From Aliidiomarina shirensis (GTDB lineage Bacteria > Pseudomonadota > Gammaproteobacteria > Enterobacterales > Alteromonadaceae), in NCBI RefSeq assembly GCF_003987345.1, contig NZ_PIPP01000002.1:671274-735273 (forward strand): a DNA stretch of 64,000 nucleotides. Direction: 5' to 3'. The position numbers and the translations under genes were made by a program. The number at the start of each line of letters is the position of its first letter. Positions within the stretch are counted from its first letter, which is position 1. The notes under the pieces are model-generated. The model ran no database searches. It saw only the letters and a list, made by a program, of their open reading frames with translations, and was not told the DNA's origin. This document shows positions 9,746-20,597 of this stretch, one piece after another.

Positions 9746-10822
9746 TTGTCAGAACATACCAGCAACCGAAAAATAGCCCTACTCGACCTCGATGCCTTTT
9801 TCGCGGCTGTAGAGGTATTGAAAGAACCAAAACTTGCACACCGGCCTTTCGCCGTTGGCGGTGGCGGTGAGCGTGGAGTAGTTGCTACCGCAAATTACCT
9901 GGCTCGAAAATTTGGTGTTCGCAGTGCTATGCCCGGACACCAAGCTCGCCGTTTATGCCCTGATTTGGTTTTTGTGAAGCCCGATATGGCCAGTTACAAA
10001 GCGATGTCGAAGCAGGTGCAAACCATACTCCTGCGTTATACCGATCGCATTGAGCCCGCTTCGATTGATGAGTTCTATATAGATTTAACCGAGAACAAAA
10101 GCTATCAAGGCAGCGCCAGTTTAACGCTTGAGGCTATCCGCGCCGAGCTACGTGAACTCGGCGTTTCCGCCTCCGCGGGTATATCGTGCCAGAAAATGGT
10201 GGCGAAAATTGCGTCTGAGGAACACAAGCCAGATGGCCAATTTGTTGTGCCACCGGATCAGATAATTCAATACTTGGCTAACTTGCCCCTGAAGCGTATT
10301 CCCGGTGCAGGACCAAAGAGCCAAGAGCGACTCAATGCGGCTGGTTTTCGCTTAGTGCGCGATATTCAAACAGCGGACCCTACGAAACTACAGCGCCTTC
10401 TTGGCGAGCATTCGGGTATGCTGTTATTTCAGCGCTGCTTAGGTGTAGATGATAGGCCGGTGCAAACTACCCGGTTGCGCAAGCAAATTAGTGTCGAAGA
10501 AACGTTACATAGAGATTTTAAGCAAATCAAAGACGCCGAACGCTTCTTGGAAAATACGCTACTGCCATCATTGCAAAAGCGAGCTGGCGGACATCGCTGG
10601 CAAGATCTCCATGCAAAAGGGCAAACATTGAAATTGAAGTTCAATGATTTCAACCAAACGACAGTGAGTAAGGTGAGTAATCGCGTTTCACCCTCTTTAT
10701 ACTATCAACTGCTTACAGAAGCTTGGCCTCGAGCCAAAAGCCGACCAGTGCGGTTAATTGGTATCGGTTTTACTCTTCCCGATCCTGATGAAAATCGTCA
10801 ACTCGAGCTGGCCTTGGAATAA
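9746..10822 (+). CDS. dinB: DNA polymerase IV (Y-family, translesion)
   Basis: 358 residues. The N-terminus carries the Y-family palm motif (ALLDLDAFFAAVE) and the catalytic acidic pair in PASIDEFYIDLTE (the family SIDE box); helix-hairpin-helix (LPLKRIPGAG) and little-finger regions follow. The family reading demands a TTG start at 9746, because the only nearby ATG (9735) is in another frame; the ribosome binding site is weak. The protein performs error-prone bypass synthesis at lesions. A beta-clamp binding motif is expected at the C-terminus; the last residues (QLELALE) fit loosely (QLxL). It overlaps the convergent S46 peptidase gene by 53 nt. Confidence 0.93.
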   Translation: MSEHTSNRKIALLDLDAFFAAVEVLKEPKLAHRPFAVGGGGERGVVATANYLARKFGVRSAMPGHQARRLCPDLVFVKPDMASYKAMSKQVQTILLRYTDRIEPASIDEFYIDLTENKSYQGSASLTLEAIRAELRELGVSASAGISCQKMVAKIASEEHKPDGQFVVPPDQIIQYLANLPLKRIPGAGPKSQERLNAAGFRLVRDIQTADPTKLQRLLGEHSGMLLFQRCLGVDDRPVQTTRLRKQISVEETLHRDFKQIKDAERFLENTLLPSLQKRAGGHRWQDLHAKGQTLKLKFNDFNQTTVSKVSNRVSPSLYYQLLTEAWPRAKSRPVRLIGIGFTLPDPDENRQLELALE

Positions 10823-13079
10823 TCGGTTGCCCATTTAAGCTGCAACCATCAGCATTTTCCTCAAAGCCCAGTTCAGCCATTAGTTCATGCGCTTGGTACA
10901 CATACCGCAGTAACCAAAGAATATAGCGAACGTCGGCATGTATTAGGCGATGCCGCGATTCATCAAAATGCCAATCACTTAAAATCGCATCGGTAGTTGA
11001 ATCGAATACTAATCCGATCAACTCACCTCGCTTGTTTACGGTAGGGCTACCCGAACTACCGCCGGTGCCATCTGCGGTTGAAAGGAAGTTCAACGTTAAC
11101 TGTTCTGCACTTTCGGCTAGGCAACCCGCGCCATGCACAGCAACAGCCGCATGCATATTGAATGGTAATTCATAACGATCTTCGGTGCCTGCTATCGCCA
11201 GTAGTGTTTTCAATGTGGTTCGTGCCGCTGGCGCCTGGTGCTCAGCCAGCACTTCGTTGTCTAGCGTATCCTGTGCGTTGGCTTCACTTGTAGTAACCCC
11301 GGTTTGTTCTGCCGCTACATGCCCCGCACTTAAGCGAAAGGTTCTATTCGCGTTATCAGGTAATCGAGCGCCTTTCGAGCGAGCATGCCGGCGAAAAGCC
11401 TCCATGAGTACAGAGCGCCCCTGCTGTTCTAAGCCTCGTAACTCGCGTTCTTGCAAATCCCACTGCAAACGTTGTTCTGCCGACATAACGGCAAACTGAA
11501 TCCAAGGATCGCTATTGCGCCGAAAATCAGCCAACGAAGTTTTCATTAACGCTTCAACTACAGCAGAATCGCCAAGCGCTGTGTTGGTATATATCACTTG
11601 TACGCGCTGTAAGATCGATTCACGGGTTGAACTGCTATCTAAACCAAAAAACGTTTCAATAAACGGAATTCGTTGCGCTTCGGGAAGCTCTTGATACAGC
11701 ATGAGCAATTCGACTAGTAGTTTAATCTCAACTTCTGGGGCAAACTGACGTACTTGACTAATCAACTGAGAACGAATCGCTGGCACTTGTTGCACTTGGA
11801 AGCCTCGCGTTCGATTCGCATCCGCACGCTCAGATTCTTCCGCCAACCGATAGAGCCGCTGCGCAACCAACGGTAATTGCAGTTCTTGGAAAAAATTCCA
11901 CCACAGCTGGCGCTGTAGGGTGGCTTGGCGAAATTCAAGCGCACTTTCAGTTTGCCTTAACGCGGTGTTAAAACGATCTTTATCCGGTGTTGTTGCTATC
12001 CAATCTCGTAATTCCCGCTCCTGGGCTGCGAGCAGATCACTTGCTCCATACTTATCAACAGCCGCGAGCATACCCACTAAGTTTTGTAAGCGGTTGCCCT
12101 GCCGCACCAAAGTTGGAATATATCGCAGTGCGATATCCGGGTTATTCTCCATGGCTGTTTGAATAAGCGCTAACCAACGCTCTGAATACTGAATAAGATT
12201 TGGATAAAATTCGTTGAAGGCCATATCGGCTTCTTGCTGCAAGCGATAACGCTGAGTAATACCCGGAAAACCGGCAACATAAACAGGTTCGCCATCAGCT
12301 GGCGCTGCAGGAGAAAGCGGTAGCCAATGGCTTGGCGTATATACGCTGCCATCAGCATTATAAACACGCAACAGTGCCAAATCTGCACTATGCCGAGGCC
12401 ACTGCCAGTTATCTTCTAAGCCACCAAAATGGCCCACATTAACCGGTGGAGCCCACACCAGTTTTACTTGCGCAAAATTCTGATCGCGCACCAATAAATA
12501 ACCTTGGCCATCGTAATGCTCTACCACTCGACAGCTAACATCCCTCTCTGTTTCACACTGCCGTAGAATTTCATTCCGATTTCTAGCAATGAGATTAAAC
12601 CGCGCGCTGCCGGTTGTTCGATCGCTCACACCTTGCAGTACTTGGCCAGTAACATCGGTTCGTTCAAGTGTTTGTGATACCGTGAAATCTGGTGGCGCCA
12701 ACAACTCAAGCTCTCTATTAATGGCTAAAAAACCCAACGAAAGGTAGTTGTTTTCTAGGGTTGAGCGGTATTGTAGTAAATCAAGAATACAGTGGTGGTT
12801 GGTCAGCACTAAGCCATCGGGTGAAACAAATGTACCGGTACAACCTCCCACCTTTAATACAGCAGAGCCATGCGGCTGAATCGGCCAATCAGGTTGTTGT
12901 TCAGGCAGCCATAAACCTTCCGCAGCTTGGGCGCTGCAAAAAAGGCCCATACTCATTACCATGAATACGAACTTTGCTTTTACTCGGAGTTTGCGCGCCT
13001 TAAAATTGCAATTGGGTAAATGCCGCCACAACCGCGCTGGCCATCCTTGATACTGCAGTTTGATCAACGTTTTTCTCAC
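10770..13079 (-). CDS. S46-family dipeptidyl peptidase (DPP7/DPP11 type)
   Basis: About 769 residues if the first ATG is used; the true start may be later, since the signal peptide core (FVFMVMSMGLFCSAQA) sits near residues 37-53. It is a trypsin-like serine exopeptidase: catalytic His in TNHHC, Asp in ADLALLRVY, and Ser in GGSSGSPTVNKRG near the C-terminus, with the family's helical insertion between. Family members act in the periplasm and remove dipeptides from peptide N-termini, feeding amino-acid catabolism. Common in proteolytic marine gammaproteobacteria and Bacteroidetes. Its 3' end overlaps dinB. Confidence 0.9.
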   Translation of the reverse strand: MRKTLIKLQYQGWPARLWRHLPNCNFKARKLRVKAKFVFMVMSMGLFCSAQAAEGLWLPEQQPDWPIQPHGSAVLKVGGCTGTFVSPDGLVLTNHHCILDLLQYRSTLENNYLSLGFLAINRELELLAPPDFTVSQTLERTDVTGQVLQGVSDRTTGSARFNLIARNRNEILRQCETERDVSCRVVEHYDGQGYLLVRDQNFAQVKLVWAPPVNVGHFGGLEDNWQWPRHSADLALLRVYNADGSVYTPSHWLPLSPAAPADGEPVYVAGFPGITQRYRLQQEADMAFNEFYPNLIQYSERWLALIQTAMENNPDIALRYIPTLVRQGNRLQNLVGMLAAVDKYGASDLLAAQERELRDWIATTPDKDRFNTALRQTESALEFRQATLQRQLWWNFFQELQLPLVAQRLYRLAEESERADANRTRGFQVQQVPAIRSQLISQVRQFAPEVEIKLLVELLMLYQELPEAQRIPFIETFFGLDSSSTRESILQRVQVIYTNTALGDSAVVEALMKTSLADFRRNSDPWIQFAVMSAEQRLQWDLQERELRGLEQQGRSVLMEAFRRHARSKGARLPDNANRTFRLSAGHVAAEQTGVTTSEANAQDTLDNEVLAEHQAPAARTTLKTLLAIAGTEDRYELPFNMHAAVAVHGAGCLAESAEQLTLNFLSTADGTGGSSGSPTVNKRGELIGLVFDSTTDAILSDWHFDESRHRLIHADVRYILWLLRYVYQAHELMAELGFEENADGCSLNGQPIIPRPARVDDFHQDREE

Positions 13080-13302
13080 TTATCCATAAATGTAAATATC
13101 GCTGTTTACGTAGTTCTCTTAAGTTTAGACCTTTTCCACAACGAGGCTGTTGATTTACTCCATAGTTTACCGCAGATTTACATTTTATTTTTAATATTTT
13201 AGCGGTAAAGCCTGCCCCTTAACCTTTCTCAGCCTATTTTTCATTTTTCGCTGTAAAAAGAACTCAAATCTAAATAGTTCGATACAAGCCACCTCGGTAT
13301 GC
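13080..13302. other. Divergent intergenic region upstream of the S46 peptidase
   Basis: AT-rich, with no gene seen. It should hold the leftward promoter of the S46 peptidase; the rightward purE promoter is annotated separately just to its right. Confidence 0.5.
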
Positions 13303-13341
13303 GATTAAACGTATGCGAAGTAACCACTTTTCTGCTATAAT
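13303..13341 (+). promoter_or_regulatory. purE promoter with a partial PurR-like box
   Basis: A perfect -10 box TATAAT lies at 13336-13341. Over the -35 position (13303-13318) lies GATTAAACGTATGCGA, whose right half and centre match the PurR operator consensus (ACGCAAACGTTTGCGT) while the left half does not. Purine repression of purEK is known in enterics; the site here is a candidate. Confidence 0.4.
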
Positions 13342-13405
13342 CCGCGGCTTTCAAGAAATACAACCCTCATATTCACCTATTCGCGAAGAATAGCAGGAGC
13401 TGTAA

Positions 13406-13897
13406 ATGGCCACTGTGCTTATCTTAATGGGATCAACCTCTGATTGGCCAACTATGCAGGCTGCTGCCCGCATGTTAGAAGATTTTGGGGTAAGTTGGGA
13501 AGCGCGTGTTGTTTCCGCGCACCGCACACCTGATTTGCTCGCTACCACCATGGCGGAAGCAGAACAGAACGGAACACGCGTAGTTATCGCCGGCGCTGGC
13601 GGTGCTGCTCATCTTCCGGGCATGTTAGCGGCATTCACTTGCCTACCCGTGTTTGGTGTTCCGGTAGCCAGTAAGCAACTAAAAGGCCTAGATAGCCTTT
13701 TATCCATTGTGCAAATGCCAAAAGGTGTTGCCGTAGGCACTTTAGCCGTAGGTGAAGCCGGCGCCGCAAATGCTGGTTTACTCGCAGCTCAGGTTATTGG
13801 TACTACTGATCCGCAAGTGCAGAACAAAATTCGCGAATTTAGAAGCAAACAACGGGAAACCGTTATCGCTCATAGTAAATTGGATCTTGATTCATGA
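13406..13897 (+). CDS. purE: N5-carboxyaminoimidazole ribonucleotide mutase (PurE class I)
   Basis: 163 residues, family length. The start [17 protein letters not shown] contains the substrate-binding GSxSDW motif, then SAHRTPD and [11 protein letters not shown]. It converts N5-CAIR to CAIR in de novo purine synthesis in the cytoplasm. RBS AGGAG precedes the ATG. It overlaps purK by 4 nt (ATGA), so the two are translationally coupled. Confidence 0.97.
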   Translation: MATVLILMGSTSDWPTMQAAARMLEDFGVSWEARVVSAHRTPDLLATTMAEAEQNGTRVVIAGAGGAAHLPGMLAAFTCLPVFGVPVASKQLKGLDSLLSIVQMPKGVAVGTLAVGEAGAANAGLLAAQVIGTTDPQVQNKIREFRSKQRETVIAHSKLDLDS

Positions 13898-14994
13898 AAC
13901 TTCTGATACTCGGTAATGGCCAACTTGGGCAAATGCTTGCGCAAAGCAGTATTCAACTCGGCCACGAATGTTTATTAGTAAATACCCGCACCAACAAAGT
14001 AATGCCCGCTGGTGCGCATGTTCCTTTGAGCTTAAGCATTGAAGAAGCCATGCAATGGGCCGACATAGTAAGTTGGGAGCATGAGCAGCTTGACCCTGAT
14101 CACGTGGCCCTAGCCGCTGCCAAGTTACTCACCGATGCCGATAAGATACGGCCGCTTACGCACCGCCAACTTGAAAAGAAGATGTGCGATGATTTAGGCA
14201 TTCCTACCGCGCCATGGCAATCGTTCCAAACAGCGGATCAATTCAGCCAAGCACTGCAAACGTGGCAAGAGCCGGTGGTCATAAAAGCTGCCTTTGGTGG
14301 CTATGATGGAAAAAGCCAATGGCGCTGGAATCCACAAAGTACTTCCGCGCAAACAGAAGCTGCTGCGCTTGAGCGTTCTGCTGGCCTACAAGCAGGCATT
14401 ATCGAATCGATGATTCCGTTTAGCAAAGAAATGTCTATTGTGGGTGCGCGTGCTAAAGATGGCCGCATCCTTTGCTATCCTCTAGTTGAGAACGTGCATA
14501 CGAATGGCATTTTAAGCCACACGTTTGCCGGCTTTGAGCATATTGATGAGCGCTTGCAAGCCACGGCAGAAGAAGCATTTCGCCGTATCACTGAGCACCT
14601 TGGCTACGTAGGAACTTTGGCCATTGAATTCTTTGTGGTAGGCGAAGGCGACACAGCGGAATTGTTAGTCAACGAAATAGCACCGCGTGTGCACAACTCT
14701 GGCCATTGGTCGCTAAGTGGCTGCAATGCTAGCCAGTTTGATTTGCATATCCGTAGCCTTACCAATATGCCGTTTCCGGAGTTAGCGGTTCAGCCCACCC
14801 TGATGTTAAACGCTATCGGCTGTGCACAAATTCCCGCTGAGTTATGGCAGGATAGCCGTGCGCAAGCATTCTGGTATGGCAAAGATTCGCGGCCTGGGCG
14901 TAAAGTTGGCCACGTAAACATGCGTATTTCTTCACGGCCAGACGCCGAAGCATTATGCAAACACTGGACACCATCATTACAAGTGCTATCGTAA
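13894..14994 (+). CDS. purK: N5-carboxyaminoimidazole ribonucleotide synthetase
   Basis: 366 residues with an ATP-grasp fold. The N-terminus ([16 protein letters not shown]) is the nucleotide-binding segment typical of PurK; GYDGKSQW and the metal-binding region [16 protein letters not shown] follow. It makes N5-CAIR from AIR, ATP and bicarbonate, the substrate of PurE. It is the second gene of purEK, and glpK follows after 25 nt. Confidence 0.97.
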   Translation: MKLLILGNGQLGQMLAQSSIQLGHECLLVNTRTNKVMPAGAHVPLSLSIEEAMQWADIVSWEHEQLDPDHVALAAAKLLTDADKIRPLTHRQLEKKMCDDLGIPTAPWQSFQTADQFSQALQTWQEPVVIKAAFGGYDGKSQWRWNPQSTSAQTEAAALERSAGLQAGIIESMIPFSKEMSIVGARAKDGRILCYPLVENVHTNGILSHTFAGFEHIDERLQATAEEAFRRITEHLGYVGTLAIEFFVVGEGDTAELLVNEIAPRVHNSGHWSLSGCNASQFDLHIRSLTNMPFPELAVQPTLMLNAIGCAQIPAELWQDSRAQAFWYGKDSRPGRKVGHVNMRISSRPDAEALCKHWTPSLQVLS

Positions 14995-15019
14995 TCGCCT
15001 GACCTTTCAGGAGTTTACT

Positions 15020-16588
15020 ATGAGCACTTTTGCTTCTGCTGGCGGCTCTGCCGCCAAGCATCAAGGCCAATATATATTGGCGATCGACCAAGGCACTACC
15101 TCAAGCCGCGCCATGATTTATAACACTAAGTTGCGCGCACAAGGCCGCGGCCAAAGTGAGTTCCCTCAGTATTTCCCTGCCAATGGCCAAGTAGAACACG
15201 ACCCTAGTGATATTTTAGAAACCACGCTACTTGCTTGCCGCAAAGCCATTAAAGATGCCGGAATTCAGGTAACCGATATTGCTGTAATCGGCATTACCAA
15301 CCAACGGGAAACTACTGTTGTGTGGGATAAGGCCAGCGGCAAACCCATTTATCGCGCCATTGTTTGGCAAGATCGGCGTACCGCAGCGCATTGCCAAACG
15401 TTACGGGAACAAGGTTGCGAAGCCTTAGTACAAGAACGAACCGGTTTATTACTCGATCCATATTTCTCTGCCACTAAAATTGCATGGATTCTTGACCATG
15501 TAAAAGGCGCGCGGCAAAAAGCAGAAGCAGGTGAACTTGCGTTTGGCACTATTGATAGCTTTTTGCTCTGGCACTTAAGCGGTGGCCAAGTGCATGCAAC
15601 CGATGCCACTAATGCTTCTCGCACTTTACTCATGAATCTACATACACGCGAATGGGATAGCGAGTTATGCGAGACCTTCGGTGTGCCGAGCGAAATGTTG
15701 CCAGAAATTAAAGATAATGCGAGTGCATTTGGCGTAGCGAATCCTGATCTCTTTCGTGAAGGCGCATCGATTCGGTTTTCTCCACAAAACGCAGATAAAC
15801 ACGAAACGGCTGGGATACCTATTGGTGCCATGATTGGTGATCAACAAGGCGCACTCGTAGGCCAAGCATGTATTGAACCAGGCCAGATTAAAAGCACTTA
15901 CGGCACAGGTTGTTTTGCCTTAGTGAACACGGGTGATAAGCCGGTGAAATCGGAACACCGTTTATTGAGCACCTTGGGTTACCAAATAGATGGCAAGCCC
16001 ACCTATGCTCTTGAAGGCAGTATTTTTATGGCCGGCGCTATTGTTCAGTGGCTCCGCGATAAACTCGGAATTATTCAAACAGCTGCGGAAACTGAGCAAC
16101 TAGCGGAAGGTATTGATTGCGAACAAAGCGAGATTCTTATTCCCGCGTTTACGGGCCTTGGCGCGCCGTATTGGGATCCAAACGCACGAGCTGCCATTTT
16201 CGGAATGACCCGTGATACCGGTAAAAAACAACTGGCGGCTGCCGCTTTGCGCAGCGTAGCGCTGCAAACGCGCGATTTATTACAAGCCATGGTAGCCGAT
16301 GGCCAAACTATCGATATGATAAAAGTGGATGGTGGCATGACCGACAATGGTTGGTTTATGCAAGCACTCGCTGATATTACTGGCCATTCCGTAGTACGCG
16401 CCGACACTGCCGAAATTAGTGTGCGCGGCGCTGCTTTCTTAGCCGGTTTAGAAGTTGGCCTGTTCAATTCGTTCAATGAGTTGACCAAGCTTTGTGGTAG
16501 TAAAGGAACATTCACCCCGGAAAGCTCGAAAGCAGATCGACAGCACCTTCATAAACGTTGGTTAGCGGCTATAGCAAAAGTCAGGTAA
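15020..16588 (+). CDS. glpK: Glycerol kinase
   Basis: 522 residues, with about 18 extra N-terminal residues before the family start ILAIDQGTTSSRAM. FGGY kinase motifs are visible: the phosphate-1 loop (DQGTTSSR), MIGDQQGALVGQ, the STYGTGCF motif and the adenosine region VDGGMTDNGWFMQ. It phosphorylates glycerol to sn-glycerol-3-phosphate. The unusual placement directly behind purK (25-nt gap with a good RBS, AGGAG) suggests co-transcription with purEK rather than with a glp regulon. Confidence 0.95.
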   Translation: MSTFASAGGSAAKHQGQYILAIDQGTTSSRAMIYNTKLRAQGRGQSEFPQYFPANGQVEHDPSDILETTLLACRKAIKDAGIQVTDIAVIGITNQRETTVVWDKASGKPIYRAIVWQDRRTAAHCQTLREQGCEALVQERTGLLLDPYFSATKIAWILDHVKGARQKAEAGELAFGTIDSFLLWHLSGGQVHATDATNASRTLLMNLHTREWDSELCETFGVPSEMLPEIKDNASAFGVANPDLFREGASIRFSPQNADKHETAGIPIGAMIGDQQGALVGQACIEPGQIKSTYGTGCFALVNTGDKPVKSEHRLLSTLGYQIDGKPTYALEGSIFMAGAIVQWLRDKLGIIQTAAETEQLAEGIDCEQSEILIPAFTGLGAPYWDPNARAAIFGMTRDTGKKQLAAAALRSVALQTRDLLQAMVADGQTIDMIKVDGGMTDNGWFMQALADITGHSVVRADTAEISVRGAAFLAGLEVGLFNSFNELTKLCGSKGTFTPESSKADRQHLHKRWLAAIAKVR

Positions 16589-16596
16589 GATAACTG

Positions 16597-16674
16597 CCCC
16601 ATTTTAAAAATGATGCTTGCCAAGGGCTTTCGGCTGAATAGCCCGAGAACGCAAGTAACGGGCGAATAATGGGA
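16597..16674 (+). promoter_or_regulatory. Possible structured leader of cdd-deoCAB with alternative hairpins
   Basis: In the 155-nt gap before cdd, CCCATT (16598-16603) can pair with AATGGG (16668-16673) to close a domain. Inside it, GGGCT (16624) pairs with AGCCC (16640), while the overlapping GCCCG (16641) can instead pair with CGGGC (16659). The two inner hairpins are mutually exclusive, as in attenuators and riboswitches. No known riboswitch consensus is recognised. Confidence 0.3.
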
Positions 16675-16743
16675 ATAAACAATGGTGAAATACTTACAAG
16701 TAGTGTTTTGCCCCGGTGTTTCAACAACATGGCAGTAGCATAG

Positions 16744-17169
16744 ATGAGTTCAGTAAAGGCTGTATCAGAAACGCAAATGTTAAACGCTGTAAAAGCCGCG
16801 CAAAAAAAGGCTTACGCACCTTATTCAGAGTTTCCAGTGGGCGCGGCTATTGTTGGCCCAAATGGCGAAATTTTTAGTGGCTGTAACGTGGAAAATGCCT
16901 CGTATCCTGAGGGCAATTGTGCAGAAACAAGCGCAATCGCGGCCATGGTAATGGCGGGCGTAACCCAAATTAATCAAATTTACGTGATCGGTAACGGCGA
17001 AGGCTTAGTTTCCCCGTGCGGTGGGTGCCGGCAACGAATTCGTGAATTCGCAAACGCAAACACCACGATTCATATTTGCGGCCCCGAGGGTGTGCGCGCC
17101 GTAATGACGATGCAAGAATTGTTGCCTCACTCGTTCGGCCCTGAGCAATTATTACCGAGTAAGGAATAA
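16744..17169 (+). CDS. cdd: Cytidine deaminase
   Basis: 141 residues, the short homotetrameric type. Zinc and catalytic motifs: the Cys in SGCNVENASYPEGNCAETSA with catalytic Glu in CAET, and the PCGGCRQ motif supplying the other two cysteines. It deaminates cytidine and deoxycytidine to uridine and deoxyuridine, the entry step for the deoC-deoA-deoB genes that follow. deoC begins 4 nt after its stop. Confidence 0.96.
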   Translation: MSSVKAVSETQMLNAVKAAQKKAYAPYSEFPVGAAIVGPNGEIFSGCNVENASYPEGNCAETSAIAAMVMAGVTQINQIYVIGNGEGLVSPCGGCRQRIREFANANTTIHICGPEGVRAVMTMQELLPHSFGPEQLLPSKE

Positions 17170-17173
17170 AGGC

Positions 17174-18004
17174 ATGCAGGATCCTAAATCAGCTTTGGCG
17201 GCCAAAGCATTCTCGCTACTCGATTTAACTAGCCTTACTGACCAAGAAAGTGCCGATGATATTGCCGCATTAGTTAATAATGCCAGTTGGCGCGATGCCC
17301 ATGGCAAACGCATTGAAGTAGCTGCTTTATGTATTTTCCCGCGGTTTTTACCGCTGGCTCGCAAGTTGCTTGATGAACAAGATCTATATTCCGTCCGATT
17401 AGCAACGGTAACGAACTTTCCGCATGGGAGCGACGATATTGATATCGCGGTAAAAGAAACCCGTGCTGCCATTGCCTATGGGGCCGATGAAGTAGATGTG
17501 GTGTTTCCCTACCGAGCACTCATCGCTGGTGATGCAAAAACACCGTTACTATTGGTTCAGGCGTGTAAAGCTGCATGTGGGAACCATGCGCAATTAAAAG
17601 TGATTATTGAAACCGGCGAGCTTAAAACTCCGGATTTGATAAAGCAGGCAAGTGAAATTGCTATCGCGGGTGGCGCTGATTTTATTAAAACATCGACGGG
17701 TAAAGTAGCCGAAAACGCCACTCCAGCAGCGGCTAAAGTTATGATTTCGGTGATTCAGGCGCACATTGAAAAGCAACGTGCTAGCAAAAGCGCAGCGCAC
17801 GCTATTCACGCAATTGGCTTTAAGCCCGCCGGCGGTATTCGAAATTTGGACGATGCGCTCGTTTACATGCAGGCAGCCGAGAACGTGCTGGGTGCAGAAG
17901 GCATACACCCGAGCCGTTTTCGTTTAGGTGCAAGCTCGGTACGCGCAAATTTAGTGGCCACTTTGGAAGGTGGTCAAGAACACACGGCATCAGGAGGATA
18001 CTGA
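17174..18004 (+). CDS. deoC: Deoxyribose-phosphate aldolase
   Basis: 276 residues with a TIM-barrel class I aldolase fold. Active-site motifs: EVDVVFPY (aspartate), [10 protein letters not shown], and the Schiff-base lysine in [18 protein letters not shown] follows. It cleaves 2-deoxyribose-5-phosphate to glyceraldehyde-3-phosphate and acetaldehyde. Second gene of the nucleoside catabolic operon; deoA starts immediately after its stop. Confidence 0.96.
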   Translation: MQDPKSALAAKAFSLLDLTSLTDQESADDIAALVNNASWRDAHGKRIEVAALCIFPRFLPLARKLLDEQDLYSVRLATVTNFPHGSDDIDIAVKETRAAIAYGADEVDVVFPYRALIAGDAKTPLLLVQACKAACGNHAQLKVIIETGELKTPDLIKQASEIAIAGGADFIKTSTGKVAENATPAAAKVMISVIQAHIEKQRASKSAAHAIHAIGFKPAGGIRNLDDALVYMQAAENVLGAEGIHPSRFRLGASSVRANLVATLEGGQEHTASGGY

Positions 18005-18005
18005 G

Positions 18006-19334
18006 ATGTTGCCCCAAGAGATTATTAAAGCAAAACGCGATGGTAAAACCCTTACTCGCGAACAAATTGCCTTTTTCGTAAAAGGTATTTCCAACGGAAA
18101 CGTTACCGATGGCCAAGTAGCCGCATTTGCGATGTCGGTTTATTTTAACGGTATGGCGATGCCTGAGCGGGTAGCGCTTACTGAAGAGATGATGAATTCC
18201 GGTACGGTGCTCAACTGGGATTCTTTTAATCTAGGCGGCCCCATCGTTGATAAACACTCAACCGGTGGTGTAAGTGATTCGGTGAGCCTAATGCTCGGTC
18301 CGATGGTAGCAGCTTGTGGTGGTTATGTGCCGATGATTGCTGGCCGTGGCTTAGGCCATACGGGCGGTACCTTGGATAAGTTCGAAAGTATTCCGGGTTA
18401 TAATATTCAGCCGGATCTTGCTGATTTTCAACGTATTGTGAAAGATGTTGGTGTTGCCATTATTGGCCAAACCGCAGATTTAGCGCCAGCTGATAAGCGT
18501 TTCTACAGCATTCGCGATGTTACCGCTACGGTAGATTCCATTCCATTAATCACTGCTTCAATTCTTTCTAAGAAGCTTTCTGCCGGGCTTGAAGCCCTTG
18601 CTATGGATGTGAAAACCGGCAACGGCGCGTTTATGACCAGCCTAGAAGATTCGCGTGCACTCGCGAGCAGCATTGTTGCCGTAGCAAATGGTGCAGGCGT
18701 GCGCACATCAGCTACAATTACGGATATGAACGAAGCACTTGGCGATACCGCCGGTAACGCTACGGAAATGCGGGAAGCGATTGAATACCTCACAGGCGTG
18801 CGCCGCAACCCGCGCTTGCATCAAGTAACCATGACATTAGCGATACAAATGTTGTTGCTCAGTGGCATTGCAGCAAGCAAAGAAGAAGCGAAAGCAAAAC
18901 TGAATGATGTTCTCGATTCTGGCCGGGCAGCGGAAATTTTTGGAAAGATGGTACATGCATTGGGTGGCCCCAGTGATTTCCTAGAAAATTGGCAAGGTTA
19001 TTTACCAAAAGCACCGGTAGTTATGCCAGTTTACGCCGATTCTCCTGGCTACATCGCTGAAGTGTCCACACGTGATTTAGGCCTAGTGGTTGTGAGCCTG
19101 GGCGGCGGGCGTACAAACCCAGCTGACAACATTGATCATGCAGTAGGCTTAAGTGAACTTGCGCCAATTGGTACCTTTGTGGATAACAATCGTCCAATTG
19201 CTATGATTCACGCTCGCGATGAAGTAAGTGCGATAGCCGCGTCGGTTGAGTTGAAAGCTTCGATTGGCTTAAGCGAAACTTTGCCTGAGCTTGATCCTGT
19301 TGTTTATGAGACACTTACTGCAGATGATGCGTAA
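18006..19334 (+). CDS. deoA: Thymidine phosphorylase
   Basis: 442 residues from ATG 18006, one base after the deoC stop; the upstream reading frame overlaps deoC and is not needed. Typical motifs: [10 protein letters not shown] (the pyrimidine phosphorylase signature), [16 protein letters not shown], and [15 protein letters not shown]. It performs phosphorolysis of thymidine and deoxyuridine to the base plus deoxyribose-1-phosphate, which DeoB isomerises and DeoC cleaves. Confidence 0.97.
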   Translation: MLPQEIIKAKRDGKTLTREQIAFFVKGISNGNVTDGQVAAFAMSVYFNGMAMPERVALTEEMMNSGTVLNWDSFNLGGPIVDKHSTGGVSDSVSLMLGPMVAACGGYVPMIAGRGLGHTGGTLDKFESIPGYNIQPDLADFQRIVKDVGVAIIGQTADLAPADKRFYSIRDVTATVDSIPLITASILSKKLSAGLEALAMDVKTGNGAFMTSLEDSRALASSIVAVANGAGVRTSATITDMNEALGDTAGNATEMREAIEYLTGVRRNPRLHQVTMTLAIQMLLLSGIAASKEEAKAKLNDVLDSGRAAEIFGKMVHALGGPSDFLENWQGYLPKAPVVMPVYADSPGYIAEVSTRDLGLVVVSLGGGRTNPADNIDHAVGLSELAPIGTFVDNNRPIAMIHARDEVSAIAASVELKASIGLSETLPELDPVVYETLTADDA

Positions 19335-19344
19335 GGAGTAACCT

Positions 19345-20586
19345 ATGGCTCGTGCAATTATTCTCATGCTTGATTCCTTTGGCGTTGGCGCTTCTGCCGA
19401 TGCCGAAGATTTTGGTGATGTGGGCGCAAATACATTTGGCCACATTGCCGAAGCCTGCGCAGCAGGAAAAGCAGATGTTGAACGGCAAGGGCCATTGAAG
19501 TTACCTAACTTAGAGAAACTTGGCTTAGGGTTGTTAGCCGAAGAAAGCGGCGGCGAGCGCCCTGCAGGCTTTGCTTTTGCTGGCCCTTGCCCATCCTTAT
19601 ATGGCTACGCCCAAGAATTAAGCCGAGGCAAAGATACGCCGAGCGGCCACTGGGAAATAGCCGGTGTACCCGTGTTATTCGATTGGCATTATTTTCCTAC
19701 TACAGTGCCTACGTTCCCTGCTGATTTCATTAATGAAATCATTCAAGAAGCCGATTTACCGGGTATTTTGGGTGATTGCCATGCTTCCGGTACAGAAATC
19801 ATCGCCCGCCTTGGTGCTGAGCACATGGCTACCGGTAAACCTATTTTTTACACCTCAGCGGATAGCGTGCTACAGATCGCAGCCCATGAAGAAACCTTTG
19901 GTGTAGAGCGTTTGCTCACACTTTGCGAACTCGCGCGAGAAAAGCTCGATGCCCATGGTTTGCGCGTAGGCCGTGTTATTGCTCGCCCCTTCGCGGGAAC
20001 CCGTGCAGAGAACTTCAAACGAACCGGAAATCGGCGCGATTATTCGGTATTGCCACCCGCTCCTACTGTGCTCGATAAACTCGTAGATGCTGGCGGCGAA
20101 GTAATTAGTATTGGCAAAATTGCCGATATTTATGCACATCAGGGTATTACCCAAAAGGTTAAAGCGAGCGGCAACAACGCTATCTTCGATGCCACACTTG
20201 AGGCAATTGAAACAGCGCCAGAGCAAAGTATTATTTTTCCGAATTTCGTAGATTTTGATATGGAATATGGCCATCGCAGAAATGTAGCCGGGTATGCGAA
20301 AGCACTAGAAGATTTTGATAAACGCCTACCGGAATTAATTGCGGCCTTAAAGCCCGGCGATAGAGTGTTTATTGCAGCAGATCATGGCTGTGATCCTACA
20401 TGGCCTGGAAGCGATCACACACGTGAATACATTCCTGTAATTTGCTTTGGCCCAGATTTAACCATACCCGAAAGTGGCGGCAACATAGGCCGGCGCGCAA
20501 GTTTTGCCGATATTGGCCAAAGCATAGCGAGCCACCTAGGGTTACCAGCTACTGAATATGGTGAAAGTTTCTTACCACGCCAGTAG
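19345..20586 (+). CDS. deoB: Phosphopentomutase
   Basis: 413 residues in the alkaline-phosphatase superfamily. Metal ligands appear in [12 protein letters not shown], in [13 protein letters not shown] and in [20 protein letters not shown]. It interconverts (deoxy)ribose-1- and 5-phosphates and completes the cdd-deoC-deoA-deoB pathway. It ends 11 nt before the convergent S9 peptidase gene. Confidence 0.97.
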   Translation: MARAIILMLDSFGVGASADAEDFGDVGANTFGHIAEACAAGKADVERQGPLKLPNLEKLGLGLLAEESGGERPAGFAFAGPCPSLYGYAQELSRGKDTPSGHWEIAGVPVLFDWHYFPTTVPTFPADFINEIIQEADLPGILGDCHASGTEIIARLGAEHMATGKPIFYTSADSVLQIAAHEETFGVERLLTLCELAREKLDAHGLRVGRVIARPFAGTRAENFKRTGNRRDYSVLPPAPTVLDKLVDAGGEVISIGKIADIYAHQGITQKVKASGNNAIFDATLEAIETAPEQSIIFPNFVDFDMEYGHRRNVAGYAKALEDFDKRLPELIAALKPGDRVFIAADHGCDPTWPGSDHTREYIPVICFGPDLTIPESGGNIGRRASFADIGQSIASHLGLPATEYGESFLPRQ

Positions 20587-20597
20587 CTGCCTCTTCT

